Part shown: in pieces, positions 63,820 through 64,000 of the stretch | Layout of the letters: the number at the start of each line of letters is the position of its first letter | Numbering within the stretch: position 1 is the stretch's first letter | Assembly (NCBI GenBank): GCA_963850915.1 | Contig: CAWKND010000010.1 | Coordinates: 310,001-374,000, forward strand | Length of the DNA: 64,000 nt | Source: CAVTWH01 sp963850915 | Lineage (GTDB): Bacteria; Actinomycetota; Actinomycetes; Mycobacteriales; Micromonosporaceae | Direction of reading: 5' to 3' | Notes under the pieces: model-generated | What the model saw: only the letters and a program-made list of their open reading frames with translations | Database searches by the model: none | Told to the model about the DNA's origin: nothing | Position numbers and translations under genes: made by a program

Positions 63820-64000
63820 TCACGCGAGGCCTTCTTTGAAGCCTTGTCGCCAGGACGGGTAGCGCAGCTGCCAGCCGAGTTCCCGCTTGGCCTTGGCGTT
63901 GGCGAAGCCGCGCCCCTCCGTCATCATCGTCACCGCCACGTCGCCGGCCAGCAGCCGGGCCAGCCACCTGGGTACCCGCATCGGTGCCTTCGCCCCCGCG
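63820..64000 (-). CDS. NAD-dependent epimerase/SDR, C-terminal part (runs off the window)
   Basis: The final 60 codons are visible, with the stop at 63820-63822. PRWLARLLAGDVAVTMMTEGRGFANAKAKRELGWQLRYPSWRQGF matches, in pieces, the C-terminus of extended SDR epimerases that partner ECF41 sigma factors. It is transcribed toward the sigma gene across a 150-bp gap made of degenerate CTCCCGCCGGCCCACCG repeats. The N-terminal NAD-binding part lies outside the window. Confidence 0.8.
   Translation of the reverse strand, partial: AGAKAPMRVPRWLARLLAGDVAVTMMTEGRGFANAKAKRELGWQLRYPSWRQGFKEGLA

Overview
The window is a high-GC actinobacterial chromosome segment, most likely from the Micromonosporaceae or a close relative. 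The basis is the very high G+C, frequent GTG starts, the actinobacterial galU-glp-rimJ-glpR/sepX division locus, F420-type and Rv2578c-type enzymes, ECF41 sigma factor logic and a Panacea-type gene pair. GTAC and GGTACC are conspicuously over-used in genes and between them. About twenty genes carry a TANNNT-like -10 box 6-8 nt before the start codon, which points to leaderless transcription. The genus cannot be named from sequence reading alone.

Layout. 1-5.6 kb: two unknown proteins, metG, a membrane protein, a tandem GNAT acetyltransferase. 5.6-10.5 kb: MFS exporter and divergent ArsR-type regulator sharing a palindromic operator, then rsmI and a protein O-mannosyltransferase. 10.5-12.5 kb: a conflict-type module with a caspase-fold/TPR protein lacking the expected cysteine, a Panacea (SocA/DUF4065) antitoxin-like gene and an overlapping partner of unknown fold. 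12.6-19.4 kb: membrane protein, frameshifted methyltransferase, SRPBCC-MarR pair, GAF-PP2C phosphatase, NarL-type two-component system. 19.6-24.6 kb: an HXXXD acyltransferase-like gene, dpgA-dpgB (3,5-dihydroxyphenylacetyl-CoA synthesis) without dpgC, and a lipoprotein CBM2-GH5 glycosidase.

24.8-28.7 kb is a scarred zone: an HTH regulator, a DUF3291 protein, an ABC ATPase truncated into a histidine-kinase core, an unknown secreted protein, and a tyrosine-integrase C-terminal remnant beside tRNA-Ala(CGC). 28.8-35.5 kb holds the division/cell-envelope locus (glpR/sepX, rimJ-like GNAT, glp, galU) headed by a GGDEF protein, with 5-formyl-THF cyclo-ligase divergent. 35.5-44 kb: an FmdB-type zinc ribbon behind a CIRCE (HrcA) operator, mscL, small membrane genes, a Fur regulator, MpaB-type oxygenase, MFS, RecB-like nuclease, MarC, PH-domain protein.

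44-55.4 kb: TrmH-type methyltransferase, MaoC dehydratase, HTTM/DCC genes, thioredoxin, F420-type reductase, Rv2578c-type radical SAM protein, CoA-binding protein, a decayed membrane/PH-like pseudogene, acyl-CoA dehydrogenase, CoA-ester lyase. MaoC, dehydrogenase and lyase together resemble the lower part of an ethylmalonyl-CoA-type pathway, dispersed over 10 kb. 55.4-64 kb: SDR, EamA transporter, solitary nuoB, PLP decarboxylase/lyase, GPH-family transporter, alkyltransferase-like protein, proB, ECF41 sigma factor and the end of its epimerase partner.

No CRISPR array, rRNA, intact insertion sequence or complete prophage was seen. The best candidates for something undescribed are the Panacea pair with pseudo-caspase neighbour, the stripped-down dpgAB locus, and the CIRCE-controlled zinc-ribbon gene.
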